This document shows positions 47,803-62,105 of a stretch of 64,000 nt of DNA, one piece after another. The first letter of the stretch is position 1. Every line of letters begins with the position of its first letter. The stretch is from Acidovorax soli (lineage in GTDB: Bacteria > Pseudomonadota > Gammaproteobacteria > Burkholderiales > Burkholderiaceae_C). The position numbers and the translations under genes are program-made. Location of the stretch: the NCBI RefSeq assembly GCF_014207955.1, contig NZ_JACHLK010000002.1, positions 372,001 to 436,000 on the forward strand, given 5' to 3'. The notes under the pieces are model-generated. The model worked only from the letters and a program-made list of their open reading frames with translations. It was not told where the DNA came from and ran no database searches.

Positions 47803-48855
47803 TCAGGTCAGCGCTGGCGCTGGCGTCTTCGAAGACGCGCTGCCTTGCCCCGTGGCCACCAACCCCAGCTTGCCCAGCAACTGCACATCGGCCTCCACAT
47901 CGGGATTGCCCGTCACCAAGAGCTTGTCGCCATAGAAGATCGAATTGGCCCCGGCCAGAAAGCACAGGGCCTGCACCGCTTCGCCCAATTGCTGGCGCCC
48001 AGCCGACAGGCGCACGCGGGCGCGGGGCATGGTGATGCGGGCCACGGCGATCATGCGCACGAAGTCGAGCGGGTCGATGGGTTCGCTGTCGGCCAGCGGG
48101 GTGCCGGGCACGCGCACCAGGCTGTTGATGGGCACGGATTCGGGGTACGGGTTGAGGTTGGCCAACTGGGCGATGAGCCCGGCGCGGTGCACCGGCGCCT
48201 CGCCCATGCCGACGATGCCGCCGCAGCACACGCTGATGCCGGCGCTGCGCACATGCTGCAGGGTGTCGAGCCGGTCCTGGTAGGCGCGGGTGCTGACCAC
48301 GTCGGTGTAGTACTCGGGGGCGGTGTCCAGGTTGTGGTTGTAGTAGTCCAGGCCCGCATCCTTGAGCGCCTGGGCCTGGTGCCCTTCGAGCATGCCCAGG
48401 GTGGCGCAGGTCTGTAGGCCCAGGCCTTTGACGGCGCCGATCAGCTCGCTGACCTTTTCGATGTCGCGGTCCTTGGGGGCGCGCCATGCCGCCCCCATGC
48501 AAAAGCGCGTGGCACCCGCGTCCTTGGCGGCCTGGGCGGCGCGCAGCACCTCGTCAACGGCCATGAGCTTGTCGGCCTTGACCCCCGTGTCGAACTCGGC
48601 GGCTTGCGGGCAGTAGCCGCAGTTCTCGGGGCAGCCGCCGGTCTTCACCGAGAGCAGCGTGGCCAGCTCGATGTCACCTGCCGGCCAGTGCTGGCGGTGC
48701 ACGGTCTGGGCCTCGAACAGCAGGTCCATCAGGGGTTTGTCGAGCAGGGCCTGGATGGCAGCCACCGACCATTTGCCCTGCACGGCCGGCTTGGGCACGG
48801 GGCGGTGCAACTGGATGGACTGGGGGGCTGCGGTGGTGGTGGTCGTGGATGGCAT
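47803..48855 (-). CDS. bioB: biotin synthase
   Basis: A 350-residue radical-SAM enzyme that inserts sulfur into dethiobiotin. The ATG at 48855 ([16 protein letters not shown]) has AAGGAGAG upstream; the longer upstream frame is not used. The 4Fe-4S motif is [12 protein letters not shown] (Cys 75, 79, 82). [37 protein letters not shown] and RLSAGRQQ follow the family, with Cys and Arg ligands of the 2Fe-2S cluster. It stands alone; no other bio gene is nearby. The C-terminal ~20 residues ([15 protein letters not shown]) are disordered. Biotin is also the cofactor of the carboxylase encoded 4 kb away. Confidence 0.97.
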   Translation of the reverse strand: MPSTTTTTAAPQSIQLHRPVPKPAVQGKWSVAAIQALLDKPLMDLLFEAQTVHRQHWPAGDIELATLLSVKTGGCPENCGYCPQAAEFDTGVKADKLMAVDEVLRAAQAAKDAGATRFCMGAAWRAPKDRDIEKVSELIGAVKGLGLQTCATLGMLEGHQAQALKDAGLDYYNHNLDTAPEYYTDVVSTRAYQDRLDTLQHVRSAGISVCCGGIVGMGEAPVHRAGLIAQLANLNPYPESVPINSLVRVPGTPLADSEPIDPLDFVRMIAVARITMPRARVRLSAGRQQLGEAVQALCFLAGANSIFYGDKLLVTGNPDVEADVQLLGKLGLVATGQGSASSKTPAPALT

Positions 48856-49240
48856 GGGTTCTCTCCTTGGCGCTTCGCTCGCAGGTGGCAGGTGACAAAA
48901 GACGCCAGAGGCACGGAATCGCCGCCTGTGGCGCGCTGCGGTATGGCGATGATTCTCAAGGAGAAAAAGGCGCAAGATCAAGCAGTTGGGTCGCAAAAAG
49001 TGCCACAAAAATCGATGCACCAACTTCACGCATCTCGATGTTCAAAATGGATGAGAAAGGCCGACGTTGTTGATTTTTGATGGCATTTGAAAGCATTGAA
49101 AATTGCGGCGCAGCAAGTTGCCGCCTATGGTTCGCATCTGCTGGCAATCGATGGGCTGGCTTTTGCATGCCTCCCCGACGTTGGCGCAAGTTGCCACCCT
49201 GGTATGGAGGAGCCGCCCTGCATTGGGTAGCATGGGCACC
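48856..49240. other. 385-base divergent intergenic region
   Basis: This separates leftward bioB from a rightward secreted protein. The part at ~48950-49100 is AT-rich with promoter-like hexamers, probably holding the bioB promoter. The sequence GCAAGTTGCC occurs twice (near 49112 and 49187), which could be a paired regulator site. No open frame here has a credible start. Confidence 0.35.
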
Positions 49241-49687
49241 ATGAAACCGCTCATTGCCATGTCCCTGGGCCTTGCCCTCAGTGCCGCCCTTGCCAGCCCC
49301 GCCCAGGCAGGCCCTTATTCCGACGATCTGGCCAAATGCCTGGTGGCCTCGACCAGCGACACCGACCGGTCGCTGCTGGTGCGCTGGATCTTCTCGACGG
49401 CTGCCCTGCACCCGGAGGTGGCCAGCATTGCGGCGGTGACGCCGGCACAGCGCGAGGGCACCAACAAAGGCACCGGGCAGCTGATCGAACGCTTGCTCAC
49501 CGCCACCTGCCGCCAACAGACCCGCGACGCCCTGAAGTACGAAGGCCCGCCCGCCATCCAGACCAGCTTTCAGGTGCTGGGCCAGGTGGCCATGCGCTCG
49601 CTGATGGAGAACCCGGCGGTGGCCCAGGGCTTCCAGGGCATGGGCCGGTACATCGATGAAGACAAGATCCGCGAGCTGACCAAGTAG
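49241..49687 (+). CDS. secreted hypothetical protein
   Basis: A 148-residue protein from the ATG at 49241 (MKPLIAMSLGLALSAALASP) with a clear signal peptide cleaved after AQA. The mature part is helical, with two Cys (CLVAST, LTATCRQQ) that could pair, and repeated small-residue helices such as TSDTDRSLLVRWIFSTAALH. I do not recognise a family; similar small exported proteins of this kind are common in Burkholderiales. It is convergent with the membrane protein at 49722. Confidence 0.65.
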   Translation: MKPLIAMSLGLALSAALASPAQAGPYSDDLAKCLVASTSDTDRSLLVRWIFSTAALHPEVASIAAVTPAQREGTNKGTGQLIERLLTATCRQQTRDALKYEGPPAIQTSFQVLGQVAMRSLMENPAVAQGFQGMGRYIDEDKIRELTK

Positions 49688-49721
49688 CCTGGGCAGTATC
49701 GGCGAAGCCCTTTGCTGTGCG

Positions 49722-50117
49722 TCAGGTGCCAGGCACCGGGGTGGTGTGCTCGGCCCATGCCAGGGTCGCCGCGCCGACCACCAGGCACAGCAAGGCCAGC
49801 ACATCGGCCACGACCACGCGCTGCAGGTGCGCATTGAAGCCGCCGGTGGCCCAGGCGAGCCAGAGAAAGGAGACCACGCTGAAGCCCCCCAGGACCAGCG
49901 CCAGCCACTGGAACGCCGGCTTGAACGCGGCCAGCACGCACACGGCCCCCACGATGCCGAACAGCACGGCGCGGTGGCGCATGAGGATGAGCGCACTGGG
50001 GTCGGACGGCGCGGCGCCATACAGGCGGGCCAGGTGCTCGGGGCCGAGCACGCCCGACACGGGAATCAGGTGGATGATGCCCACGACCAGCAAGGCCAGG
50101 GTGGTGAGGATGCGCAT
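49722..50117 (-). CDS. small four-helix membrane protein
   Basis: A 131-residue integral membrane protein from the ATG at 50117 (MRILTTLALLVVGIIHLIPV), with GGAG upstream. Four hydrophobic helices are visible: LLVVGIIHLIPVSGVLG, AVLFGIVGAVCVLAAF, WLALVLGGFSVVSFLWLAW and VVADVLALLCLVVGAATL. Homologues are sometimes mislabelled as phosphopantetheine adenylyltransferase in databases, which the sequence does not support. The function is unknown. Confidence 0.75.
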   Translation of the reverse strand: MRILTTLALLVVGIIHLIPVSGVLGPEHLARLYGAAPSDPSALILMRHRAVLFGIVGAVCVLAAFKPAFQWLALVLGGFSVVSFLWLAWATGGFNAHLQRVVVADVLALLCLVVGAATLAWAEHTTPVPGT

Positions 50118-50218
50118 GGGATACAGCTCCAGGAAGGGACACAAGGGATGCCCCGGTTGTATCCCCCATGGACTTACGGATCCATGACCCGCCAGGTCAT
50201 GGACCGTGTGCCACGGGC

Positions 50219-50566
50219 TCAGTGCTGAAGCATGTCTTCCAGGGCCTGGCGGATGGCGCCGGGCTTGTCGGCCACGCCCTCGAAGGCGGCGCAATTCGGG
50301 GCACGCTGTACCTCGGGCACGCGTGCACCCACCCGCGAGAACAGGCGCTCGCAGTCGCAGCGCAGGCTGGCCAGGGTCTGGCGGGTGCGGCGGTTCTTCA
50401 CCTCGGCCACCCAGCAGCTGTCGGCGCAGCCGCAGGAGCGGTATTCCAGGACCTCACCGGAGCGGCCCCAGTCCAGCGGGTAGGCACCACCTGCGGCCGA
50501 CAGGGTGGGGCTGGCCAATGCAAGCAGCAAAGCTGCCGCTCCCCTGATTCGTTCCGCGAAGACCAT
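50219..50566 (-). CDS. secreted cysteine-rich hypothetical protein
   Basis: A 115-residue protein from the ATG at 50566 (MVFAERIRGAAALLLALASP) with a signal peptide cleaved near LSAAG. The mature part holds six cysteines: CGCADSC, CDC and one near the C-terminus (APNCAAFEG). This suggests disulfides or a metal site. No family is recognised. It starts 14 bases after the stop of the VOC gene and may be part of its transcript. Confidence 0.62.
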   Translation of the reverse strand: MVFAERIRGAAALLLALASPTLSAAGGAYPLDWGRSGEVLEYRSCGCADSCWVAEVKNRRTRQTLASLRCDCERLFSRVGARVPEVQRAPNCAAFEGVADKPGAIRQALEDMLQH

Positions 50567-50580
50567 CGCTTGCGGTGGGT

Positions 50581-51054
<474 letters not shown>

Positions 51055-51085
51055 GGCAGATCTTTCAAAAAACAAGGAAATGGTT

Positions 51086-51916
51086 TCAGACTTCGCCGAG
51101 CACCCAGCTGCTGGCGGTGGCGAAATACTCGCGCAGCCAGGCGTTGTAGCGCAGGTACAGCGGCGTGGGCGCGGCGGCCACCACGGATTGCGTGTAGCCG
51201 ATCTTGCGCGCGATGCGCTGGGCGCGCACGGTGTGGTAGTCGCTGGTGACCACGGCCACAGGGCTGGCCAGGCCAAGCCCTTTGGCCTGCAGCAGCGGCA
51301 GGCTGTAGCGCAGGTTCAGCTCGGTGCTGGTGCTGCGCTCCTCTTGCAGGATGCGTTCGGCCGCCATGCCCTGGGCGCGCAGGTAGTCGCCCATGATGCG
51401 GCCTTCGCTCGCGGTCTCGCCAAAATCCACACCGCCCGACACCACCACCCAGGCGGCAGGATGGGTAGCGGCCAGTTCGCGCGCCTTGTCCAGCCGTGCC
51501 CGCAGCGCAGGCGATGGCTGGCCATTGGGCGTGCCGCTGCCCAGCACGATGATGGCTTTCAGGGGCAGATCGACCACCGCTGCATTGAACTGGCGCACCT
51601 GCCCCGCCAGCGCGTTCCAGAACAGGCCGACGCTGGCTACCCAGGCCAGCAGCAGCAGCCAGCCTGCGCGCCACAGGTGCCGGCCGGTGCGCGAGCGGTT
51701 GCGCCAGGATTGCAGAGGGTGCCAGCGCCAGGCCAGCAGGCACAAGGCGAGGCCCAGGGCACCAGGCACGGTGACGCCCATGGAGAACAGGCCCATGGAC
51801 ATCAGCACCAGGCCATCGGCCAGCAGCACGGCGCCCACCAACAGGCAGGCCAGGCGGGCCAGCGGCCAGCGCCTGCGGGGCGCGGCCGACGGCCACTCGT
51901 CCACCGTCACGAACAC
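51086..51916 (-). CDS. YdcF family membrane protein (DUF218)
   Basis: A 276-residue protein starting at a GTG (51916). Two hydrophobic hairpins at ~20-65 and one helix near 85-105 anchor it. The C-terminal DUF218 domain is clear: [49 protein letters not shown] and [16 protein letters not shown]. This Rossmann-like domain family includes envelope proteins of uncertain enzymology such as SanA and YdcF. It lies 19 bases after pccA in the same direction. Confidence 0.88.
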   Translation of the reverse strand: MFVTVDEWPSAAPRRRWPLARLACLLVGAVLLADGLVLMSMGLFSMGVTVPGALGLALCLLAWRWHPLQSWRNRSRTGRHLWRAGWLLLLAWVASVGLFWNALAGQVRQFNAAVVDLPLKAIIVLGSGTPNGQPSPALRARLDKARELAATHPAAWVVVSGGVDFGETASEGRIMGDYLRAQGMAAERILQEERSTSTELNLRYSLPLLQAKGLGLASPVAVVTSDYHTVRAQRIARKIGYTQSVVAAAPTPLYLRYNAWLREYFATASSWVLGEV

Positions 51917-51935
51917 GGTTGCGTGCGCTCCGCGA

Positions 51936-53984
<2,049 letters not shown>

Positions 53985-54034
53985 TTCAAGGGCTCCGTTG
54001 TCTTGTCTTTGCTGGGGCTGTCTGGGGCGGGCCG

Positions 54035-54655
54035 CTACTGCAGGCCCAGTTCCTTGCGCATGGCCTGGTTGCGGGCGTTGGCACGCTGGTAGGCGGCTCG
54101 CGCGTCGAGCCGCTGTACATAGGCGGTGAAGGTGGGCGTGGGCTCGATCTGCTTGAAATCCATCATGAAGCGCAGCGTGCCGCCGAACACCACGTCGGCC
54201 ATGGAAAAGGCGCTGCCCAGAACGAAGTCCCGGTCTGCAATGGCGCTTTCTGCCGAGGCGATCATGGTGTCGTAGCGCCCCCATCCGGCGGACATCTCCT
54301 TGACCTCCCAGCCCGCGCCCTTGGCCATCACGGCCGGCTCGATCACGCTGGGCGCGAACAGCGACCAGCGCAGGTAGGTGCCGCGCTGCGGGTCATCAAG
54401 GGCCGGGGCCAGGCGGCCGGGCGCGTAGCGGTCTGCCAGGTACAGGGCAATGGCGGCGGCTTCGGACACCACCAGCTCGCCGTCCACCAGCGTGGGCAGC
54501 TTGCCCATGGGGTTCCTGGTGACCAGGTCGGGCCCCTTCTGGGCGCCCTTCAGGATGTCGGTCACCACGAGGTCGTAGGCGACGCCCGCCTCCTCCAGCG
54601 CCCAGAGGGTGCCGGCCGCGCGGGAGTACGGGTGGTAGTAGAGTTGGATGGGCAT
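54035..54655 (-). CDS. glutathione S-transferase-family protein
   Basis: A 206-residue cytosolic GST. The thioredoxin-like N-terminal domain (MPIQLYYHPYSRAAGTLWAL) has NPMGKLPTLVDGELVVSEAAAIALYLADRY with the cis-Pro and the glutathione-gripping VSEAAAI segment. The all-helical C-terminal domain contains GSAFSMADVVFGGTL. It lies between pccB and pccA with 38 and 50 bases on either side, so it is co-transcribed with the carboxylase. No link between glutathione and propionyl-CoA metabolism is established here. Confidence 0.9.
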   Translation of the reverse strand: MPIQLYYHPYSRAAGTLWALEEAGVAYDLVVTDILKGAQKGPDLVTRNPMGKLPTLVDGELVVSEAAAIALYLADRYAPGRLAPALDDPQRGTYLRWSLFAPSVIEPAVMAKGAGWEVKEMSAGWGRYDTMIASAESAIADRDFVLGSAFSMADVVFGGTLRFMMDFKQIEPTPTFTAYVQRLDARAAYQRANARNQAMRKELGLQ

Positions 54656-54693
54656 GTGGGTGCTCCTTGTCTATCGGCCGCTCGCCTGCTGCC

Positions 54694-56226
<1,533 letters not shown>

Positions 56227-56260
56227 GGTGTCGCTCTTTCGGTGAAATGGGTGTCGTTGT

Positions 56261-57310
56261 CTAGAGAGAATGGTTCGTGCCTTGCGCGGCCAGCAGGCTG
56301 CGTGCCGCCGTGGAGGCCGCCACGCGCCCGGCAGCCACATCGGCCTGCAGCGTGGGCAGCAGGCCGCGCACGGCCGGGTGCTGGCGGAAGGCCTGCTTGA
56401 GCCCTGCGTCGATGCGCTCCCACATCCAGGCCAGCGACTGCTTTTCGCGGCGCAGGGCCAGGCGGCCGTTGTCGGTCTGCTGGGTGCGGAACTGGGTGAC
56501 GGCGTCCCAGAAGCCGTCCACGCCCTCGCCCAGCAGCGCACTGATCTGCACCACGCGCGGCTGCCAGAGCGCTCCGTGCGTGGCATGGTCGGGGTTGCCG
56601 TGCATGCCCAAGAGGCGCAGGCTCGATGTGATCTGCGCCTGGGCGCGCGTGGCGGCGTTCTTGTCGATGTCGGCCTTGTTGATGGCCACCAGGTCGGCGA
56701 TCTCCATCACGCCCTTCTTGATGGCCTGCAGGTCATCGCCCGCATTGGGTAGCTGCAGCAGCACGAACATGTCGGTCATGCCGGCCACGGCGATCTCGCT
56801 CTGGCCCACACCCACGGTCTCGACCACCACCACGTCGTAGCCGGCGGCCTCGCAGACCAGCATGGCCTCGCGCGTCTTCTCGGCCACGCCGCCCAGGGTG
56901 CCGCCCGAGGGGCTGGGGCGGATATAGGCCTCCTCGCGCATGGACAGCTGCTCCATGCGCGTCTTGTCGCCCAGGATGGAGCCGCCCGAGACCGTGCTCG
57001 ACGGGTCGACCGTGAGCACCGCCACGCGGTGGCCCTTGGCAATCAGGAACAGGCCCAGCGCCTCGATGAAGGTGGACTTGCCCACACCGGGCACGCCACT
57101 GATGCCCAGGCGAAAGGCTTGGCCCGTGTGCGGCAGCAGCGCCGTGAGCAGGGCATCGCCCTGGGCGCGGTGGTCGGCCCGGGTGGATTCGAGCAAGGTG
57201 ATGGCCTTGGCCATGGCGCGGCGCTGCACGGGCTGGCTGCCGTGCAGGATGCCGTCGAACCACTGGTGGGCCGGGCCGTGCAGTTCGGTCAGGGGCTGGG
57301 GGGCGTTCAT
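56261..57310 (-). CDS. meaB: methylmalonyl Co-A mutase-associated GTPase MeaB
   Basis: A 349-residue G3E-type GTPase chaperone that loads and protects the B12 cofactor of methylmalonyl-CoA mutase. The ATG at 57310 ([17 protein letters not shown]) overlaps the stop of the GNAT gene (ATGA). Motifs: Walker [13 protein letters not shown], the switch region [34 protein letters not shown], and the base-binding NKAD. It is co-transcribed with the mutase, as usual. Confidence 0.95.
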   Translation of the reverse strand: MNAPQPLTELHGPAHQWFDGILHGSQPVQRRAMAKAITLLESTRADHRAQGDALLTALLPHTGQAFRLGISGVPGVGKSTFIEALGLFLIAKGHRVAVLTVDPSSTVSGGSILGDKTRMEQLSMREEAYIRPSPSGGTLGGVAEKTREAMLVCEAAGYDVVVVETVGVGQSEIAVAGMTDMFVLLQLPNAGDDLQAIKKGVMEIADLVAINKADIDKNAATRAQAQITSSLRLLGMHGNPDHATHGALWQPRVVQISALLGEGVDGFWDAVTQFRTQQTDNGRLALRREKQSLAWMWERIDAGLKQAFRQHPAVRGLLPTLQADVAAGRVAASTAARSLLAAQGTNHSL

Positions 57311-57794
57311 GCGGGTGCGCCCTCCCCGGCCCGCCACTCGTAGTGCACGTCCACGTCTTCCTCGCCGGTCTGCACGAAGCCGTGGCGCTGGTAGAAGCGG
57401 TTGGCATCGCTCAGCTGCAGGGCGGTGAGGCGCAGCACGGCGCCTTCGCGGCGCGCACGTTCCTGGACATCAGCCAGCACCGCAGCGCCAATGCCGCTGC
57501 CCTGCCAGTCGGGGTGTAGGTACAGGTGCTGCAGGCGCAGCACCCCTGGGCCCTCGGGCTGAACCGTGACAAAGCCCATGCGCCGGCCGTCGGCCGACAC
57601 CAGGTGCTGCATGTACTGGGGTACAAACGCTGCACGCAGGCGCTCGCGCGAGCGCTCGGGCGTGTAGCGGCCCACGCGCTCCAGGCTTTCGCGCATGGCG
57701 GCGGTGCGCAGCGCCAGCATGGGCTCGAAGTCTTCTTCGGCCACGGGCTGCAGGGTGAACAGGGGCGCAGTCAAGGCAGCACCTCCCAGGCTGT

Positions 57795-57798
<4 letters not shown>
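57307..57798 (-). CDS. GNAT-family N-acetyltransferase
   Basis: A 163-residue acetyltransferase from the ATG at 57798 ([20 protein letters not shown]). The acetyl-CoA site is the A motif [20 protein letters not shown], and the C-terminal [15 protein letters not shown] is typical. Its start overlaps the mutase stop and its stop overlaps the meaB start, both by 4 bases (ATGA), so it is locked into this operon. It may modify small molecules or lysines of the propionyl-CoA enzymes; no target can be read from the sequence. Confidence 0.9.
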
Positions 57799-59966
<2,168 letters not shown>

Positions 59967-60033
59967 GGCGAAACGGTCTCCGAGGATGGCGGTATCGTAT
60001 TCAGGGGCAAATCCCGATGTGGTGCCAAGTTTA

Positions 60034-60052
60034 CATCATTCATAATTATTGA
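60034..60052. promoter_or_regulatory. AT-rich imperfect palindrome between mutase and GntR genes
   Basis: The sequence ATCATTCATAATTATTGAT is an imperfect 19-base inverted repeat (ATCA...TGAT) in the AT-rich gap between the divergent mutase and GntR starts. FadR/FCD-type GntR repressors bind short palindromes of about this size in such gaps, so this is the best local operator candidate. Promoters of both genes should lie here too. Confidence 0.4.
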
Positions 60053-60085
60053 TTCAAAATATTCTCACGGTTTACAATCCAGCCC

Positions 60086-60721
60086 ATGTCCGCACTGACC
60101 CTGACGCCCCGCGCCCTGTACGAAGAAGTCGCTGAGCAATTGCGCCAGCGTATCTTCCGCCGCGAGCTGGAGCCCGGCAGCTGGATCGACGAACTCAAGA
60201 TCGCCGAGGAATTCGGCATCAGCCGCACGCCCCTGCGCGAGGCGCTCAAGGTGCTGGCCGCCGAGGGCCTGGTCACGATGAAGGTGCGCCGTGGCGCCTA
60301 TGTGACGGAGATGTCGGAAAAAGACCTGCGCGACGTGTACCACCTGCTCAGCCTGCTGGAGAGCGATGCCGCGGCCGTGGTCGCAGCCACCGCTTCCCCC
60401 ACCCAACTGCGCGAATTGGAAGCCCTGCACGCCGAGCTGGAAGGTGCCGCTGGCGAGCGCGAGCGCTTTTTTGCAATCAACGAGCGCTTTCACATGCGCC
60501 TTCTGGAGATGGCCGACAACCGCTGGCGCAGCCAGATGGTGGCCGACCTGCGCAAGGTGATGAAGCTCAATCGCCACAACTCGCTGCTCAAGCAGGGCCG
60601 CATCGAGGACTCGCTGGCCGAGCATCGCGCCGTGATGGCCGCGCTGGCACGGCGCGATGGCGCGGGCACGGCCCAGGCCATGCAGGCCCACTTCGCCCAG
60701 GGGCTGGAAGCGGCGACCTGA
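60086..60721 (+). CDS. GntR-family (FadR/FCD) transcriptional regulator
   Basis: A 211-residue regulator. Residues ~8-72 form the GntR winged helix (LYEEVAEQLRQRIFRRELEPG, then KIAEEFGISRTPLREALKVLAAEGLV and RRGAYVTEMS). The rest is an FCD ligand domain with metal ligands in the helices around INERFHMRLLEM and LAEHRAVMAAL. It is divergent from methylmalonyl-CoA mutase and probably represses the propionyl-CoA block, with a metabolite of that path as inducer; this is inference from position. Confidence 0.93.
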   Translation: MSALTLTPRALYEEVAEQLRQRIFRRELEPGSWIDELKIAEEFGISRTPLREALKVLAAEGLVTMKVRRGAYVTEMSEKDLRDVYHLLSLLESDAAAVVAATASPTQLRELEALHAELEGAAGERERFFAINERFHMRLLEMADNRWRSQMVADLRKVMKLNRHNSLLKQGRIEDSLAEHRAVMAALARRDGAGTAQAMQAHFAQGLEAAT

Positions 60722-60730
60722 GGGCCGCCG

Positions 60731-61894
60731 TCAACCGCCTGCGAGTTCCACTCGGTTACGCCCGCTGCGCTTGGCGGCATACAGCGCCTCGTCGGCGCGG
60801 CGCAGCAACTGGTCCAGCGTGGTGTCACCGTCGGCCTGCAGGGCGACGCCGGCCGAGATGGTGATGGTCAGCGAGGCCCCGTCGGCCGTGAACGGCGTGC
60901 CCGCCACCGCCAGGCGCAGGCGCTCGCCCGCCGCCTGGGCATCGCCATGCTGCCCCAGGTCCAGCAGCACGACGAATTCTTCCCCGCCATGGCGCGCCAC
61001 GAAGTCCAGGCCGCGTGCCGTGGCCTGCAGTTGCCGGGCCACGTGCTGCAAGGCCTTGTCGCCCACCTCGTGCCCGTGGCCGTCGTTGATGGCCTTGAAG
61101 TGGTCCACATCGACCAGCGCCAATGCCAAATGGGCACCACCCCGGCGCGCCGTGGCAAAGCGGCTCTCGCCTTCGGCCAGCAGGGTGCGGCGGTTGGCCA
61201 GGCCCGTCAGGTAGTCGGTGGCGGCGGCCAGCTCCCACTGGCGGCCGATGCGCTGCGAGCACATGAACAGAAAGGCCGTGGTGCCCACCACCGGCAGCAA
61301 AGCCGTGACGAGCGGGCTGGCGGTGTTGATCCAGGCGCCCTCGCCCGTGATGTCGAACGATGGCCCCACCTTGCGCACCAGGAAATAGCCCGCGCGGAAC
61401 AGCACGAACAGGCCTACCAGGAAGAACAGGCCCGCCAGCGCCTTGCGGCTGCGCGCCCGCTCCCCCGTGCCGCCGCGCACGAGCTGCAGGGTGCCGGCCA
61501 TCAGCACGAAGGCCACTACGCCGGACAACAGCAGGATGCGGCTGGGCGTATCGGGCTGCACGCCCGCGAACCAGAGCACGCCGCCAATGCCCGCCAGCGC
61601 CGGCAGCCACATCCACCAGCGGTCCGGCGCACCGTCGAACTGGCGCAGGGCGCGCCAGTAGCCGGTGCAGCCCAGCATCACCATGCCATTGGCCATGGGC
61701 GAGACCAGGCCCAGCGGCAGCTCGTACTGCACGGCGTAGAGCACGGCACTGCCGGCCAGCAGCAAGGTGGCGATGCGCCAGGTTTCGGCGCAGGGTTGCA
61801 GGGAGACCGGCAGGTCCTTGTGCATCAGGCCCAGCACCCCGCCATTGGCCAGCATCATCAGTGTCGCGACGATGAAGATGGTGATGGGATCCAT
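60731..61894 (-). CDS. membrane diguanylate cyclase (GGDEF)
   Basis: A 387-residue protein from the ATG at 61894 (MDPITIFIVATLMMLANGGV). About six membrane helices fill residues ~5-210, without a recognised sensor domain name. The C-terminal ~170 residues are a GGDEF domain with ATDYLTGLANRR, DVDHFKAINDGHGHEVGD, and the active motif ARHGGEEFVVLL preceded by RGLD, which fits the RxxD inhibitory site. It should make cyclic-di-GMP in response to a membrane signal. It is convergent with the GntR gene and divergent from the acyl-CoA ligase; the 211-base gap to the ligase holds presumed promoters only. Confidence 0.92.
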   Translation of the reverse strand: MDPITIFIVATLMMLANGGVLGLMHKDLPVSLQPCAETWRIATLLLAGSAVLYAVQYELPLGLVSPMANGMVMLGCTGYWRALRQFDGAPDRWWMWLPALAGIGGVLWFAGVQPDTPSRILLLSGVVAFVLMAGTLQLVRGGTGERARSRKALAGLFFLVGLFVLFRAGYFLVRKVGPSFDITGEGAWINTASPLVTALLPVVGTTAFLFMCSQRIGRQWELAAATDYLTGLANRRTLLAEGESRFATARRGGAHLALALVDVDHFKAINDGHGHEVGDKALQHVARQLQATARGLDFVARHGGEEFVVLLDLGQHGDAQAAGERLRLAVAGTPFTADGASLTITISAGVALQADGDTTLDQLLRRADEALYAAKRSGRNRVELAGG

Positions 61895-62105
61895 GGAGCG
61901 GTGCAGCGCAGGCAGAAAAAGCGGTGTGGAACTGCCGGGATTGTGGCCGAGCGGGGCCTGCTGCCCCGAAAACTCTGGGCCGCAAGAAACAAAGAAGCAC
62001 AGCTTGTGCCTCCAGGATAGGTATGATCGCGCGGGTTTTCCCCAGGTTGGTACCCGATGGTACCGCCCTGGCTCTGTGCATGCCGCCCAGGCCCCGAACG
62101 ACCCG

